From Lactifluus volemus (taxonomy: Eukaryota; Basidiomycota; Agaricomycetes; Russulales; Russulaceae): a stretch of DNA of 64,000 nt. The stretch covers positions 682,001 to 746,000 of the forward strand of contig WTXI01000010.1 in NCBI GenBank assembly GCA_022376515.1, written 5' to 3'. How positions within the stretch are numbered: the first letter of the stretch is position 1; the number at the start of each line of letters is the position of its first letter. Positions 1 through 12,159 of this stretch are shown piece by piece. The notes under the pieces were generated by a model, which was not told the DNA's origin, searched no databases, and was given only the letters and a program-made list of their open reading frames with translations. The position numbers were made by a program, and so were the translations under genes.

Positions 1-652
1 TCATATTGCGGCCGTGGGGGCGTTGCCGAAGGCACTGTTCTCGCCCCCCTTTTCCACGATGGTCACGATCACGTTTGCGACGTCGGCGCCTCTCCTCCTC
101 ATACGAATGATGTTGGTAACCTTCTTCAGGAGGAAGAGCGAATGGGTTGGTCATGGCTGTGCTTGTACCAAGCTCTGACGGAGAGTTTGTGAATCCGTCT
201 GACTCATCTGATTCCGAAGACAGGTCGGGAACAAGCGGGGGAGGTCTAGTAGCGGCATGCTCAGGGGGGGATTCTTGAACAAGGCCAAAGCCGAGTGCTC
301 GACGAGGATGGATGTGCTTAGCCCCAGCCCCTGCCTTCAAAGCCGCTTTCAGAGCGTGTGAATTATTGGGGGATGATGGCGCTGTGCATCCAGGGATATA
401 AGTTCGACCTGGACACCCGCGAGCGGGAAGGGCGCAGATGTTGGGAAGCACGACGATAGGAGACCTATCATAAGTGGAGGAAGAGTGGGCTGAGAAGGTG
501 CGGGTAAGAGTAGGGGAGGGAGGAAAGTGAACAGTGTTGCGGCACTGCCTAGGTAAGCGAAGAGAAGGGGGTATGTTGTCTGTCGGGTCTGGATGAGGTT
601 GTGAGGAATGTTTGAGGATGGGACGGGGCAATGCCACGGCGGTCGAGGACAT
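1..652 (-). CDS. conserved basidiomycete protein of unknown function, cut by window edge
   Basis: The frame is open from an ATG at 650-652 to the first base of the window, about 217 codons without a stop or an obvious intron. The N-terminal half is rich in Pro and Ser and holds a motif-like stretch, VHFPPSPTLTRTFSAHS, followed by YDRSPIVVLPN; I recognise this combination from conserved basidiomycete hypothetical proteins but know no function for it. The middle has an acidic Ser-rich patch (SSESDESD), and the visible end is strongly basic (RRRRRKRDRDH), which could act as a nuclear signal. The protein looks largely disordered. The 3' end lies outside the window, so its length is unknown. It could continue through an intron beyond the edge. 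Confidence 0.7.
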   Translation of the reverse strand, partial: MSSTAVALPRPILKHSSQPHPDPTDNIPPSLRLPRQCRNTVHFPPSPTLTRTFSAHSSSTYDRSPIVVLPNICALPARGCPGRTYIPGCTAPSSPNNSHALKAALKAGAGAKHIHPRRALGFGLVQESPPEHAATRPPPLVPDLSSESDESDGFTNSPSELGTSTAMTNPFALPPEEGYQHHSYEEERRRRRKRDRDHRGKGGREQCLRQRPHGRNM

Positions 653-3411
653 TGTGGGTGGATATGTTAGCAGAGGGAGGAGGACATGGGGGATGATGAA
701 TCTCGTGGTTGGTGGTATAAAAGAATATTGTTTGGTTCTGGTGTGGCCTTCTTAGTCTTACTCGCCCACGCCCAGAACGGTGTGCACCGGTTCTTTCCTC
801 GCGCCTTCAGGCTCCGTACCGCCCGAACCGGTCATGGATCAAACCGGTAATCTGGCTCTCTTCTCACTGGCAATTAATTGCCAGCACTCTCCGCGCTCTA
901 CCCCCGACCCTCCCTCACTCTTACTGTAAGGCCTTGCCTCATGTAGCTTAACTCTTGTACCCCCTCGTGCTCATGCTGATTAACTCTGATTTCCACGTGT
1001 ATTCAATTCCCCCCACACACCTTTTCGTCTCTCCTCTTCCCTCATTCCCTCTTCACAACCAGTTTATCTGCTGATCAGCTGTTCTATATCGTAATCCTTC
1101 CCTCGTACTCATCCTCTCTCAGACCCTCCGCCTCTTTGTACAGTAATCACCCGCCAGTCTTTCCCATAATGGGAAGCTGACGTCTTAGCCGACATCCCCT
1201 CACGTATCCGCCCTCGCCTTGCTCAAATCGTCATTCACTGCCACTTTATACCCGCGATGTTTTTACCGATCCCACCCGAGCCATTTTGCCTTACTCTGTC
1301 TTATCTATGAAATTTTTATTAAAGTTTGCGCCAATTGAAATATTGCGCGTTGCGTCACAGGCACAATCGGTTTTGACTTTGTAACCGCAAACCCGTAGAT
1401 CCATTTATATAGCATCCTTCAGCACTGGAAATTTACTCCACCTCGGACCGTCGGCGATCCTTTTGCCATAGGTCAGAGGTCAGGCTGGTCTAATACGGTC
1501 TTCGTGGGTCCTGTCCCTTGCGCGTCACAGTCAACTGAACAACAGCCTTCAGGCTTGTCGATTTTCAGTAACGTAAACCTTCTACAACAACCGCCGAAAA
1601 ATGTGAACCTTGCATCATATCTCTATCACTCAATCACGACAGGTTTGATCGCCATCTCATTATTGTTGGGTTCTTTCTCATTTCATTACGAAGTTGTTAA
1701 CGTACACCCAGCCCCCTTCGATGCTCGCCTGTCACTTCATTTGCCGATTCATTGATGTCGTTCAATCCACGTGTATCACGTGTCGATATGATTGACCAAT
1801 GGCTGGATGCGCCGTACAATCAAACGAACGTGCATGAATGAACGAAGTGCATATGGCCAGTATCCGTGTGCCCCGGGGCACCGAAATGAGTGTGAATGAA
1901 GAGAAAGTAACAAGAGGGAAGCACGAGGATGCTAAGGCACAGACAACCAGAGACAGGGCTGCACTGCGGGAATGTGACAAGCTTTCAAGAGAAAAAACTA
2001 TACAGAGATAAGGACAGGTGATGGTTCCCTGCTTTATTGCAAATTGAGTCTTGAAATACATCCGAGAACGTGCCCATTGACAAAAATCAGATGCTCTGAC
2101 GTACGATTCGAATCAAACTTCACAGGTACGAATGTTGCAGCAGAAATGTACGTTACAGGTTGATAGTGAGACAATACGATGACGCGGGAATAAGGCACAC
2201 CTGAACGCATGGCGCTACTTAAGGATCGGCTTAAACGAGGATACAATGGTGTCGGGAAGTTACGTGTAAGAACGAAATAAATATCCGAGTCAGGAGGCAG
2301 GTATTGTACATAGCCCGCGAGAATGGGCAAGTCGATCATCGGTCAGAAAGGAAACCGAGAAACACGCAGGCACGTAGCAGTAACATAAACAAGGAAGGGG
2401 ATGGAGACACGTCAAGCCCGAGGCGTAAAGGTGGTCGTGGCCGAGGTGACGTCGTAGGGCACGTGGAAGGGTAGAGGGCACAACTCGGTGGCGTACCGAT
2501 AGTCCAGGGTCTTGTGTAAATACTGGAGACGACGGGGTGAGAGAAGAAGAGAAAGGCGAAACGAGACAAGAGAGAATATCAAGGACAGCGGTCACACTGA
2601 CCTTACATCGGGCTTTAGTCAGGGCGTGTCCCATGTATCGGAGCGCTACGGTGTTCGTTGTCAAACAAACGGGAAAAAAGGTCTTTTGGCAATATCACGC
2701 CGGGCAGACCCAGCCTCGGGCTACTCGTCTTCTCCTCTAGGAAGGCGTCCACCACGTATGCCGCGTAGGATGCTTCGAAGATGATCGCGGGGGTACAATC
2801 GGGATTGAAAGACATACATAATCCTCGAGGTAATTGTGACCCAGGTGGAGAAGGCAAATAGTGAGAGAACAAGGCATAAGCGAATGAGTGGGCTGTGCAG
2901 GGACGAGACGGGAGACGAGATGTTAAAACATAGGCCCGCCATTTCGAAACAGGGTGGTAAAGGTCATGCCGACAAAGGCGGCGGACGAAGAGCCAGAGGG
3001 AACGATTTCCGCCCATCAAGGATTTCGCTGACACTTCACTCCTGTGTTTCGTGAACAATAATTCAATAGAAATAGTCCCCCTAGCAATGAACATTGTGTC
3101 TGCCTACGTGACATCACAAGTCCTGTGAAGCTCGGAAATTACAATCTGCAACAATGTGGACGCCAGCGTCTCCTCTTCTCGTAATCAGTCCATGCCGCCA
3201 CCACTGAGAAGGTTCGTACCATAATTAAAAGTGGAGCATGTCTACCGAATAGCGAAAACTGGAAGAAACTCGTATGATATGTCCGAGGTAAACGAACGAG
3301 CGATATCGGCACAAACGGAGAGGGTTTGATTGATGATGCTTGTGTATGAGTGAAACCCTAACCCTCGGAGACTCGGTTGATCGTGGTTGGGCGGACAGTT
3401 ACGTTTTAGCC
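653..3411. other. unresolved stretch upstream of the Arp9-like gene
   Basis: About 2.7 kb without a gene I can name. 660-1300 is pyrimidine-rich with a TATA-like stretch near 716-726, as expected for upstream DNA. On the minus strand between about 3094 and 2400 there are short coding-like pieces: a 159-codon frame, and a possible intron at about 2600-2530 (GTCAG...CCAG) joining two frames that read plausibly. They match no family I know and do not join into one open frame. It may be a fast-evolving or decayed gene, or chance. Confidence 0.3.
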
Positions 3412-5213
3412 ATGAGCAGCATCGGCTTTCGCGACTCGAGCGTCGTTATCATCGAGACAAGCAGGACTGTCATCCGCGCCGGCCTTGGTCTACATGAGCT
3501 TCTTCGAGCACCATCCATCGTTAGTATTTCACACAACCTCTGCACAACTTGGTTCACACTTGATTGTCTCCTGTTATGTTGTAGGAAATCCCAGCTTGTG
3601 TAGGCCTGCGTGTCCAGCACCCGTCCGTCGAAGGGAATTACAGTCAGAGGTTGTCTGCTGGGGGATCTGGGGAAGCTGGCCCGTCAACCTCCAACAGCCG
3701 CGCCGCGTCCGCCGCGCCCCAACTTCAAAGCCTCAAAACCACCGACTACCTCGTCGGTCCCCAACTAGACGACGCTCTCGCAGCAGGACAGGAAATCACT
3801 GTCTCATGGCCTTTTGCAGATGGTCAAATTAGCGACTTTATGCAAGCAGAGGTGCTCTGGTACGTCCATCTTTTCCACTTTTTTTATTACTTTTTCTTTA
3901 GCTTTTCAACCATTGGAATCATCAACATAAAACGCCGTATTAACAACACAATCACAGGAAGTACGTCCTCTTTACGGACTCCAGCTCCGACGCGTACAAA
4001 ATGAATCTCCCGTCCTGCTCTCCCTCTTCTCCGGCCTCCCGCGTGACACATACGAACGCACGGGCCAGATCTTCTTCGAGCGTTTCAACGTGGCCGCTTT
4101 CAGTATTCTAGATCGTCCCATGGCGCAGCTGTATGCTGTGGGCGCGCTCTCAGGCCTCGTAATCGATATAGGCGACACCGTGACGGACGTAACGCCGATC
4201 TACGAAGGCTTCCCCCTCGCCGGCGCTCGAGCGACGGCTCGCGTCGGCATGCGCCATTGCGAGCGCTATCTCGCTCACCTCCTCCGCAACAACACTTCCG
4301 TCACCGGCGTCCTCGCAGAGCTCGCCATACCCCCCGAAGAGCACCCCTCGACTCTGCGCGCTCTCGCCGGCAGGTGTGGCAGGCCGGGTTGGTCCGCGTG
4401 CCTGTCGACGGTATCGCAGTGCGCGAGGCGGAGGACGAGGGCGTGACGGACATCGCCGCCGTGCTCGTCGCGGGGAAGGAGAAAGCCGTTATCGAGAGCG
4501 GCATGAAGCGCCGCGCGACGGCCAAAGCCAGCGCGGCCGAACAGGCCCGTGCCAAGGAAATCGAAGCCCTGATCTCGTCACGGTCGAGTTCCGAGGAAAG
4601 AGGTCACCTTGGGAAAGGAACGCCATCGGTTCTGCGACCCGTTGTTCGATAGGAACCTCCTTAATTTCGGAGATGGCTCTCCGCCCGATAAGCACGCCAG
4701 CCCAGAGGGGGATGGAATGTCGATGACGTTGCAGGATGTGGTTGGTCATGCTGTCAGGCTTACGGATGTGGAGCAGCGGCAGTACATTTGGCTTGGCCTG
4801 ATGGTGACGGGAGATGTTGCGACATACGTCAAAGGTGAAATTTTCGTCGGCTCTCTATCTTACGTCTATGCTCATCCACAATGGAGGTATTGCCCCGGCG
4901 TTACAAACTCATATTTCCTCTTTCATTTTAAGCAACGCGGACCAGCACAATGAGGTGCAACCGAAGCACATTCGGATTGTCAAGGTCCCAGAATATTTTG
5001 CAGAGTATCGGGAGAAGGGGGACGGCATGGCAGCGTTCCTCGGTTCAAGCATCGTAGCCAAGGTATATCTCATTATGATTTTTGGTTATCGCTCATAGTC
5101 TGAGCCTATCTCCGAAGGTGACCTTCCACGATGGAAAAAACTTTATCTCGAAAACGGATTATGCAGAAAGAGGACCGAAATCGGTTCTTGAGATGTCTGC
5201 TTCTCTTTTCTGA
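3412..5213 (+). CDS. actin-related protein, Arp9-like chromatin remodelling subunit
   Basis: Actin-fold protein resembling fungal Arp9, a nuclear Arp of SWI/SNF and RSC-type remodellers. The start is taken as ATG 3412 (MSSIGFRDSSVVIIETSR), because the first beta strand of the actin fold begins right after it; an in-frame ATG at 3346 would add 22 residues. Introns end near 3585, 3960, 4888 and 5119. The actin phosphate-2-like loop reads GLVIDIGDTVTDVTPIYEG, and the C-terminus (FHDGKNFISKTDYAERGP) is typical of the Arp9 group. The frame breaks near 3980, 4370, 4570 and 4600, each repaired by restoring one base to a short homopolymer. The last 250 bp are duplicated at 10.98-11.21 kb. Arp identity is by motif recognition; another Arp class is possible. 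Confidence 0.72.
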
Positions 5214-5344
5214 TTCTCACTGCCTTCTGGTATTCATTTTGTATGGTAACAATAGTAGAACCTGTAGACAAAACATGTAGGTTTTGACTATTGGCACATG
5301 TCATAGTATGGGAAATGCCAGAGAACATACAAACGAAAGCATGG

Positions 5345-5842
5345 GTCGCCGTCTCAGCAGCGACACTGAGTAGGTCACTATCACCAGAATCGGCGATAGT
5401 CATGACACTGTACCGGCGTTTCCTTCTCAATTTTACTCGTATCGATAACTAAATAGCTTGGCACGCACCACCCAACGCAGAAACCGCAGCTGTGCCAAGA
5501 GCAACATTCGTTCCGTGTACGGTTGTCTTTGACAACATGGCGTAGTACTCGATCTCAGACTTGCGCAAAAGGGGGCATTTTCCAGCGATGAGTACCAGCT
5601 TGGCTATATCTATATGGGGGAGCACGTCAGCATAGGGACTTTCTCAGCCTCTGGCTCCGGTCCCGAACTGGACAAACCTTTGCCACGCGCATCTGCTTGA
5701 GAGCGGATTTATGTACTTGCCTGACTTGACGACGAGAGCGAGACGAGCTGCGATTGACTCTGTCAATTCTGCGGCCCTGGACTTTTTGGTGTGGGTGGTG
5801 CAATCCTTTGTTGATGTCAACAGACCAAGCGAGTAGATGAGC
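5345..5842 (-). pseudogene. decayed copy of ribosomal protein eL30 gene
   Basis: Colinear with the intact eL30 gene at 11362-11867. It keeps the stretch [16 protein letters not shown] and the exon 2 piece [16 protein letters not shown], but the ATG is lost, about 18 bp coding for TLGYKSA are missing after GKY, the HHFA codons are deleted from exon 2, and the ends of both introns have drifted. The flanks also match: Arp9 3' end on one side and a NACHT-WD gene start on the other. This is unit 1 of the tandem duplication. The lesions are multi-base deletions, unlike the one-base losses elsewhere in the window, so this copy is genuinely dead. Confidence 0.88.
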
Positions 5843-5926
5843 AACTGAGCAATTCGGTGTGTAAATAAGCGCTAGGCGCCACGTGTCCTATTCGCTCGCT
5901 CGTGCAACCATCAACAAAATTGAAAT

Positions 5927-8900
5927 ATGTCGTCCAAGCCATCTTTGTTTAGGAAACAGGTTCGAAATTTTCGTAATCTCGACTCAGAAACGACCACCCT
6001 ATCTGTGTGTACTACTTTTTAACGTGTCGTTGTCCAATCTCTCACCAGTGCCTTGTCAAGCTTCTAATCCCACCAGTCCGGCCCCATCGGAGCCGATCGC
6101 TGGAGGGGCAGACCTTGTGATTAGCGCGATGGAGCCAAGTCTTTCGGCCTTGAAGGAGCTCAGTTCCTTGGCAAAAACGATACCCTATATCTCTCCAGCC
6201 GCGGGCCTCATTCTCCAGGCTCTCAAAATGTGTGATGTGAGTGCCCCCTTCGACATTAAACATCTTCTGTGTTAACGGTAGTATAAGGAGGTCAAGCAGT
6301 GCAAAGAAGAGTGGAAAGCGGTGATGGAGAAACTGGCCAAAGTTGGGAGTGTGGTTGTCAATGTCGGCAATATGTGCCGAAACCATGGTTTGAAGGTAGA
6401 AGAACTGCCATCCGACCTTCTCGCTATCTTTGGGTCCTTTCAGAGGTACCTTTTTTCATTTTCTGAATATGCCGTGGTCTAACTCAAATCAAGCGACTTG
6501 GACGGGATTGACGACGCACTGAGAGAATGTGCTGACGTGAAAGGAATCAAGATGCTCCTTCTTCGTAACGATTTGTTAAAGAAGGTCAAGCAATACGATT
6601 CAAAACTGTCGATGATTCTTCAAGTATACCAGGTCTGTCGGAAGTACCATTTTCCCTTTCGCCCGTTCAAACTGACTCTGCAAGGCCAACTTGAATTTTT
6701 TCCTTCTCTTGCCACAACTCACTCAACAACTGGACCAAGAACTAGAAGGTGGGTGGCTCTGATAGTCACAAGATACTTGGATCGTAGATCTGACAAGGGG
6801 CACACAGAATGTGGTGCAATCATTAGAGGATTGCCGTACGCGGGTGGCTGGCCATTCGGCGATGAGAAGCGCTGTCTCGAAGGCACACACTACGATTTTC
6901 TCGACTACATCGTTAAGTGGGTCGAAAATCCCAAATCTGAACGTACCCTCGTCATCCTCGGCCAGGCAGGCACTGGAAAGTCTTCGATTGCACATGAAGT
7001 CGCCCGTCGTTTGAGAAGACCTGTCTCGGTTCTTACTTTGCTTTTCGGCGAGGGGAAGGGAAGGCATACCAGCTCTTCACGACACTTGCTTGCGACCTCT
7101 CCGATCACAATCCTGCATTCAAGCTTGCCCTTGGGAAGGTCATCAAGGAAAAATCATCTCTTCGTAACACCCGAGATTATCGTACACTTTTTGAATGGCT
7201 TCTCCTTGAACCGCTCAAGGACCTGAAATTTGACGACCCAATCCTTTCGTCATCGATGCGTTGGACGAGAGTGGAAATTCGATCGAGAAACGAGGATTGC
7301 ATACGCTTCTTGCTCAACGCCTCTCACAATTGCCGTCAAACTTCCGTATTCTCATAACCTCGAGGTCCCAGAATAGCATCGAACCTGCATTCGCCAACGC
7401 ATTGTCTGTCCGCACCCTCTCCATAGATGATCCCGAACTAGCCAAGACGGAGCAAGATATTGCCGTGTATCTTCGAACGAGCTGCCTCCGACCGTCTTCG
7501 AAGCTCATGGTGTCAAACTGACAAAGGCGGCAGAGGGCGTCTTTCAATGGGCAGCCGTTGCATGCGGGTTCATAAATAGCTCTGCCAGGCTTGGCCTTAG
7601 CAAGACACAGTGCGTAGAGCGCCTGTTAGGACATGCCGAGGTCAGACTAGACAAGGACCATTGGACAACTTATACAAAGAAGTTCTCCAGGAGTACTTCG
7701 AATCGCCCGAAGCACATGGTATATTTCGGTCCGTGATGGGACAGCTTCTTGCTGCGGTCCAGCCCCTCTCTATCGAATCCCTGATCACTCTGCGACTTTA
7801 TGCATCCAAAGATGACCCCGACGATTCCGAGCTTGTTCTTGGAATCCTCTCTTACCTTGGCTCATTACTGAGCAACGTGACGTCACCCGATCAAACAAAG
7901 CCGATCGTTCCTCTTCATACCTCATTCTACGACTTTCTGACGAATAAAAAGAGTGGGGTGTTTTATGTTGACCTCGACGAAGCCCACCATCAATTGGCGC
8001 ATTCCTGCCTTGGCTTAATGGTCGATAAACTTAAATTCAACATTTGCGAACTGGATTCGTCATATCTCGCCAACAACGACGTTCCAGAAATTGAATCTCA
8101 AATTTCCAAAGACATTCCACCTGCTCTATCGTATTCGTGCATCTTCTGGGACAAGCATTTAGAACGACTTGCTTTCGAGGACGATCTGCTCACGAAACTT
8201 CGATTCCTGTTCGAGGACAAGTTTCTGTTTTGGTTGGAAGTTCTTAGCTTGAAGAACAGTGTGGGTATTGCTTTGCCAGCAATGTCATCTCTGCTGTTGT
8301 GGTTGCAGCGGGAGGTAAGTGATTCCCATAATTCTATCTGACGTGTAGTGACCTTTGCGTAAAATTGAAATAGGGATCGCAAACGGGGATGAAAAATCTG
8401 CTGGAATTGGTAAATGACGCATCCACGTTTGTGCGGTACTTCGGAATGCCAGTGGCAAAGAGCGCTCCGCATATCTATCTTTCTGCTCTCCCTTTCGCCC
8501 CAAACTCTTCCCGGGTCTTCAAACAATACTTTCACCGATTTTCTCAGACGTTGACGTTTGAACGCGGGCAGTTGTCCCATTGGCCAGCACTGGAAATGTC
8601 GATCAACGCACATGACGATGAGGTCACTTCTGTTGCATTCTCGCCAGACGGACAGCGTATCGCATCTGCCTCGAGAGATCGCACGATTCGCGTGTGGGAT
8701 GCAGCAACAGGACAGGTCGCAGCGGGCCCGTTTACCGGACACACCTCTCTCGTCAATTCTGTTGCATTCTCACCGGACGGACAGCGTATCGCATCAGCCT
8801 CGTCCGATGGCACGATTCGCGTGTGGGATGTGGCAACAGGCCAGGCCGTAGCAGACCCGTTTACTGGACACACTGATTGGGCCAATTCTGTCGCATTCTC

Positions 8901-10662
8901 GCCGGACGGAGAGCGTATCGCATCGGCCTCGGATGATCGCACAATTCGCGTGTGGGATGCAGCAACAGGACAGGTCGTAGCAGGCCCGTTTACTGGACAC
9001 ATCTCTTCGGTCAATTCTGTCGCATTCTCGCCGGACGGACAGCGTATCGCATCGGGCTCCAGAGATTGCACGATTCGCGTGTGGGATGCGGCAACGGGAC
9101 ATGTCGTAGCGGGCCCGTTTACTGGGCACACCGAATGGGTCGATTCTGTTGCATTTTCGCCGGATGGACAACGTATCGCATCGGCCTCGTATGATCGCAC
9201 GATTCGCATGTGGGATACGGCAACAGGACAGGTCGTAGCGGGCCCATTTACTGGACACACCTCTTGGGTCCATTCTGTTGCATTCTCACCGGACGGACAG
9301 CGTATTGCATCGGCCTCGGCCGATCGCACGATTTGCGTGTGGGATGCGGCAACGGGACAGATCACTGCGGGCCCGTTTACAGGACACACCTCTTGGGTCT
9401 ATTCTATTGCATTCTCGCCAGACGGACAGCGTATTGCATCTGCCTCGAGAGATCGCACGATTCGCGTGTGGGATGCAACAACAGGACAGGTCGTATCAGG
9501 CCTAGTTACTGCACACAAATTTTCGGTCTATTCGGTTGCATTCTCGCCGGACGGACAGCGTATCGCATCGGCCTCGAGAGATCGCACGATTCGCGTGTGG
9601 GACGCCGCAACGGGACAGGTTGTAGCAGGCCCGTTTACTGGACCCATCTCTTCTGTCAAATCTGTTGCATTCTCACCAGACGGTCAACGTATCGCATCAG
9701 CCTCGAGAGATTGCAAGATCTGTGTGTGGGATGCAGGAACAGGACAGGTTGTTGCAGGCCCGTTTACCGGACACACCGAATCGGTCAATTCTGTCGCATT
9801 CTCGCCGAACGGACAGCATATTGCATCGGCCTCGAGAGATTGCACAATTCGCGTGTGGGATGCGGCAACGGGTCAAGTCGTAGCGGGCCCGTTTACTGGC
9901 CCCACCTCTTCGGTCAAATCTGTTGCATTCTCGCCGGACGGACAGCATATTGCATCGGCCTCGAGAGATCGCACAATTCGCGTGTGGGACGCAGCAACAG
10001 GACAGGTAGTAGCGGGCCCATTTACTGGACACGCCTCTTCGGTCAATTCTGTTGCATTCTCACCGGACGGACAGCGTATCGCTTCGGCCTCGGACGATCG
10101 CACAATTCGCGTGTGGGATGCCGCAACTGGAAATGTCGTAGCGGGCCCGTTTACTGGACACACCTCACTCGTCAATTCTGTTGCATTTTCGCCAGACGGT
10201 CAGCGTATCGCATCCGCCTCGTCCGATCGCACGATTCGTGTGTGGGATGCAGCAACAGGACAGGCCATAGCGGGCCCGTTTATTGGACACACCTCTCTCG
10301 TCAATTCTGTTGCGTTCTCGCTGGACGGACGGTGTATCGCATCGGCCTCAGATGATTGCACGATTCGCATGTGGGATGTGGCAACAGCGTTTGCTATACA
10401 CACTGAATCAGGCAGATCTGTTGCATTGCAGGATGGACTCCATTTTACGGACCAATCCTTCATCAATGATGACGGTTGGATATGTGGCCCGGGAGGAGAG
10501 AAAGAACTTTTTTTATGGATTCCTGAACTTCACAGGCGGTGTCTTCATAGACCTAGCACTTTCTGGATTGCAGGCGAACATGAAACCCGGCTTGATCTCT
10601 CGAATTGCGTACACGGATCAAACTGGGCCACAGTATATCATGACGTTTACCAATTTTCTTGA
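5927..10662 (+). CDS. NACHT-WD40 (NWD) STAND protein with 14 WD repeats
   Basis: STAND-type NTPase of the fungal NWD family: an N-terminal effector-like region, a NACHT nucleotide-binding oligomerisation domain and a C-terminal WD40 sensor; such proteins act in non-self recognition and programmed death in other fungi. The start ATG 5927 ([10 protein letters not shown]) is followed by introns near 5972-6050, 6239-6286, 6448-6494 and 6634. Walker A is GQAGTGKSS at about 6959-6985; the Walker B region is VIDALDESG near 7250; the linker ends around 8310. A further intron (about 8314-8373) leads into a 757-codon terminal exon with the repeats from 8611. The NACHT part needs one base restored near 7011, 7245, 7479 and 7640 to stay in frame. 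Without those repairs it would be a pseudogene; the WD half is fully open. An intron-rich 5' end makes exon limits before 6900 uncertain. Confidence 0.82.
8611..10400 (+). repeat. 14 tandem WD40 repeats of 129 bp
   Basis: Fourteen consecutive 43-codon units, most differing at only a few residues. The frame is [43 protein letters not shown]. Differences concentrate at the three residues after the leading His (TSL, TDW, ISS, TEW, TSW, KFS and so on), at the residue between SAS and D (R, S, D, Y, A), and at the residue after that D. The last unit is degenerate ([11 protein letters not shown]) and loses the AGPFTG end. High identity opens long frames on the opposite strand and in another frame; these are by-products. 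Confidence 0.95.
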
Positions 10663-10859
10663 TAAATGCAGTTGTTTTCTCTTTTTTTGTCGTTTAAAAT
10701 CTCTGCCCTTGTTTGGCCGTTGTTTTAAATGACCTGTCACGAATGGGTGGCATCTGTGAAAGTTAAACCGTCCAGTTTCCCCTCCTTCATGTTGCATCTC
10801 AACGCAATGTAATAAGACGTGTGTGTGGTAGCCTGGCGTGGGTTAAATCTAATTCACTG

Positions 10860-10978
10860 GATCGAATTGATGCCTCTGCGAACCCGAAGTCTAAATCATC
10901 GAGAGTTGGAACCAAGGAATACACGGAACACTGACCATTGTTTCCGAGCTGCTCGGTGATTACCGGAGACGTGCCTGG
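10860..10978 (-). pseudogene. fragment of phosphomannomutase gene
   Basis: Minus-strand fragment matching the exon 2/exon 3 junction of the intact PMM gene at 12.7-13.8 kb: it encodes EQLGN, a shortened intron, then LDDLDFGFAE. About 70 bp of exon 2 are missing and everything upstream of exon 2 is absent. It ends abruptly at about 10978, where sequence from the 3' end of the Arp9-like gene begins. This is the truncated end of unit 1 of the tandem duplication. Confidence 0.85.
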
Positions 10979-11215
10979 AAGCACATTCGCGTTGTCAAGG
11001 TCCCAAAATATTTTGCAGAGTATCGGGAGAAGGAGGACGGCTTGGCAGTGTTCCTTAGTTCAAGCATCGTACATTCCATTATGATTTTTGGTTATCGCTC
11101 ATAGTCTGAGCCTATCTCTGAAGGTGACCTTCCACGATGGAAAAAACTTTATCTCGAAAACGGATTATGCAGAAAGAGGACCGAAATCGGTTCTCGAAAT
11201 GTCTACATCTCTCAC
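10979..11215 (+). pseudogene. 3' fragment of the Arp9-like gene
   Basis: Near-identical to 4964-5213: the exon encoding HIRVVKVPKYFAEYREK, the last intron, and the final exon FHDGKNFISKTDYAERGPK. The upstream 85 % of the gene is absent, so it cannot make an Arp. It is the truncated start of unit 2 of the tandem duplication. The last codons also differ from the intact gene (SLTPF in place of SLF and a stop). Confidence 0.9.
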
Positions 11216-11361
11216 TCCTTTCTGTTATTCATTGTGTGTGATGGCATATGTAACAATGATAGAGCCTGTAGACTAAACGTGTAGGTTCTTGACTAGTGCA
11301 TAGTGCCTAATGTAGGAAATGGGGGACAACATACAAACGAAAACATGACACGTGATAATTT

Positions 11362-11867
11362 TACGCTGCGGCCGTCTCAGCGACACTGAGTAGGTCACTA
11401 TCACCAGGATCGGTGATAGTCATGACACTGTACCGGCGTTTTCGTATCAACATTGACTCGTGAAGATAATTAAATAGCTTGGCACGCACCCAACACGGAA
11501 AAGTTTGCCTGCAGCCGTACCAAGAGCAACATTCGTTCCTGCAAAGTGATGAACGGTTGTCTTTGACAACATGGCGTAGTACTCGATCTCAGACTTGCGC
11601 AGAGGGGGGCAATTGCCAGCAATAAGTACCAGCTTGGCTACAAAAGGACGTGGAAAAGGGCGAGCATGTCAGCATAGGGACCTTCTCAGCCTCTGGCTCC
11701 AGTCCCAGGTGCAGCGTAACGGAATTGGACACACCTTTGCCACTACGCATCTGCTTGAGGGCAGACTTATAGCCGAGTGTGTACTTGCCCGACTTGACGA
11801 CGAGTGCAAGACGTGCTGCGATTGACTCCGTCGATTTTGCGGCCTTGGATTTTTTTGTGGGGGCCAT
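11362..11867 (-). CDS. RPL30: 60S ribosomal protein eL30
   Basis: Complete eL30 of about 112 residues, the usual length. Exon 1 starts [20 protein letters not shown] and ends MRSGK; the intron GTGTGT...TTGTAG is followed by [20 protein letters not shown] and later [16 protein letters not shown]; a second intron (GTGCGT...TACAG) precedes [13 protein letters not shown]. It is a cytosolic large-subunit protein. No frame break is needed, and every conserved block of the family is present. This is the intact copy in unit 2 of the tandem duplication; the copy at 5.35-5.84 kb is dead, so this one presumably supplies the cell unless a further copy exists elsewhere. Confidence 0.95.
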
Positions 11868-12159
11868 CGTGAAATTGGGTTGTGGTGTACGTTAGTCCTT
11901 TGGTTGATGGTCTGACAGACCCGATTAGGTTTCGGCATTTGCCTTGCAGTTATTACCTCAGCGATAGCAACACGTGCGATCCACGTGAGATGGGTGCTTG
12001 TTCACAACTTCGCGATGTCGCAGACCATGAGGCTGCTGCTTGTTCGACGACATCTGCAATAAACGTGGACTCATGCACTTCACATGTTGATATTCTGCAG
12101 CTGTAGTGAATTTGGAAATAGCTTGAGAGGTTGACTTCAGAAGGTAGCGAGTGCGAGGG

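Noticed and set aside
3346..3411. Upstream ATG for the Arp9-like gene
   Set aside because: It would add 22 residues unlike the start of actin-fold proteins; ATG 3412 directly precedes the first beta strand.
8544..10355. Long open frames antisense to, and out of frame with, the WD repeats (up to 381 codons)
   Set aside because: They arise because a 129-bp unit free of stops in one frame repeats that property; their translations are simple repeats and match nothing.
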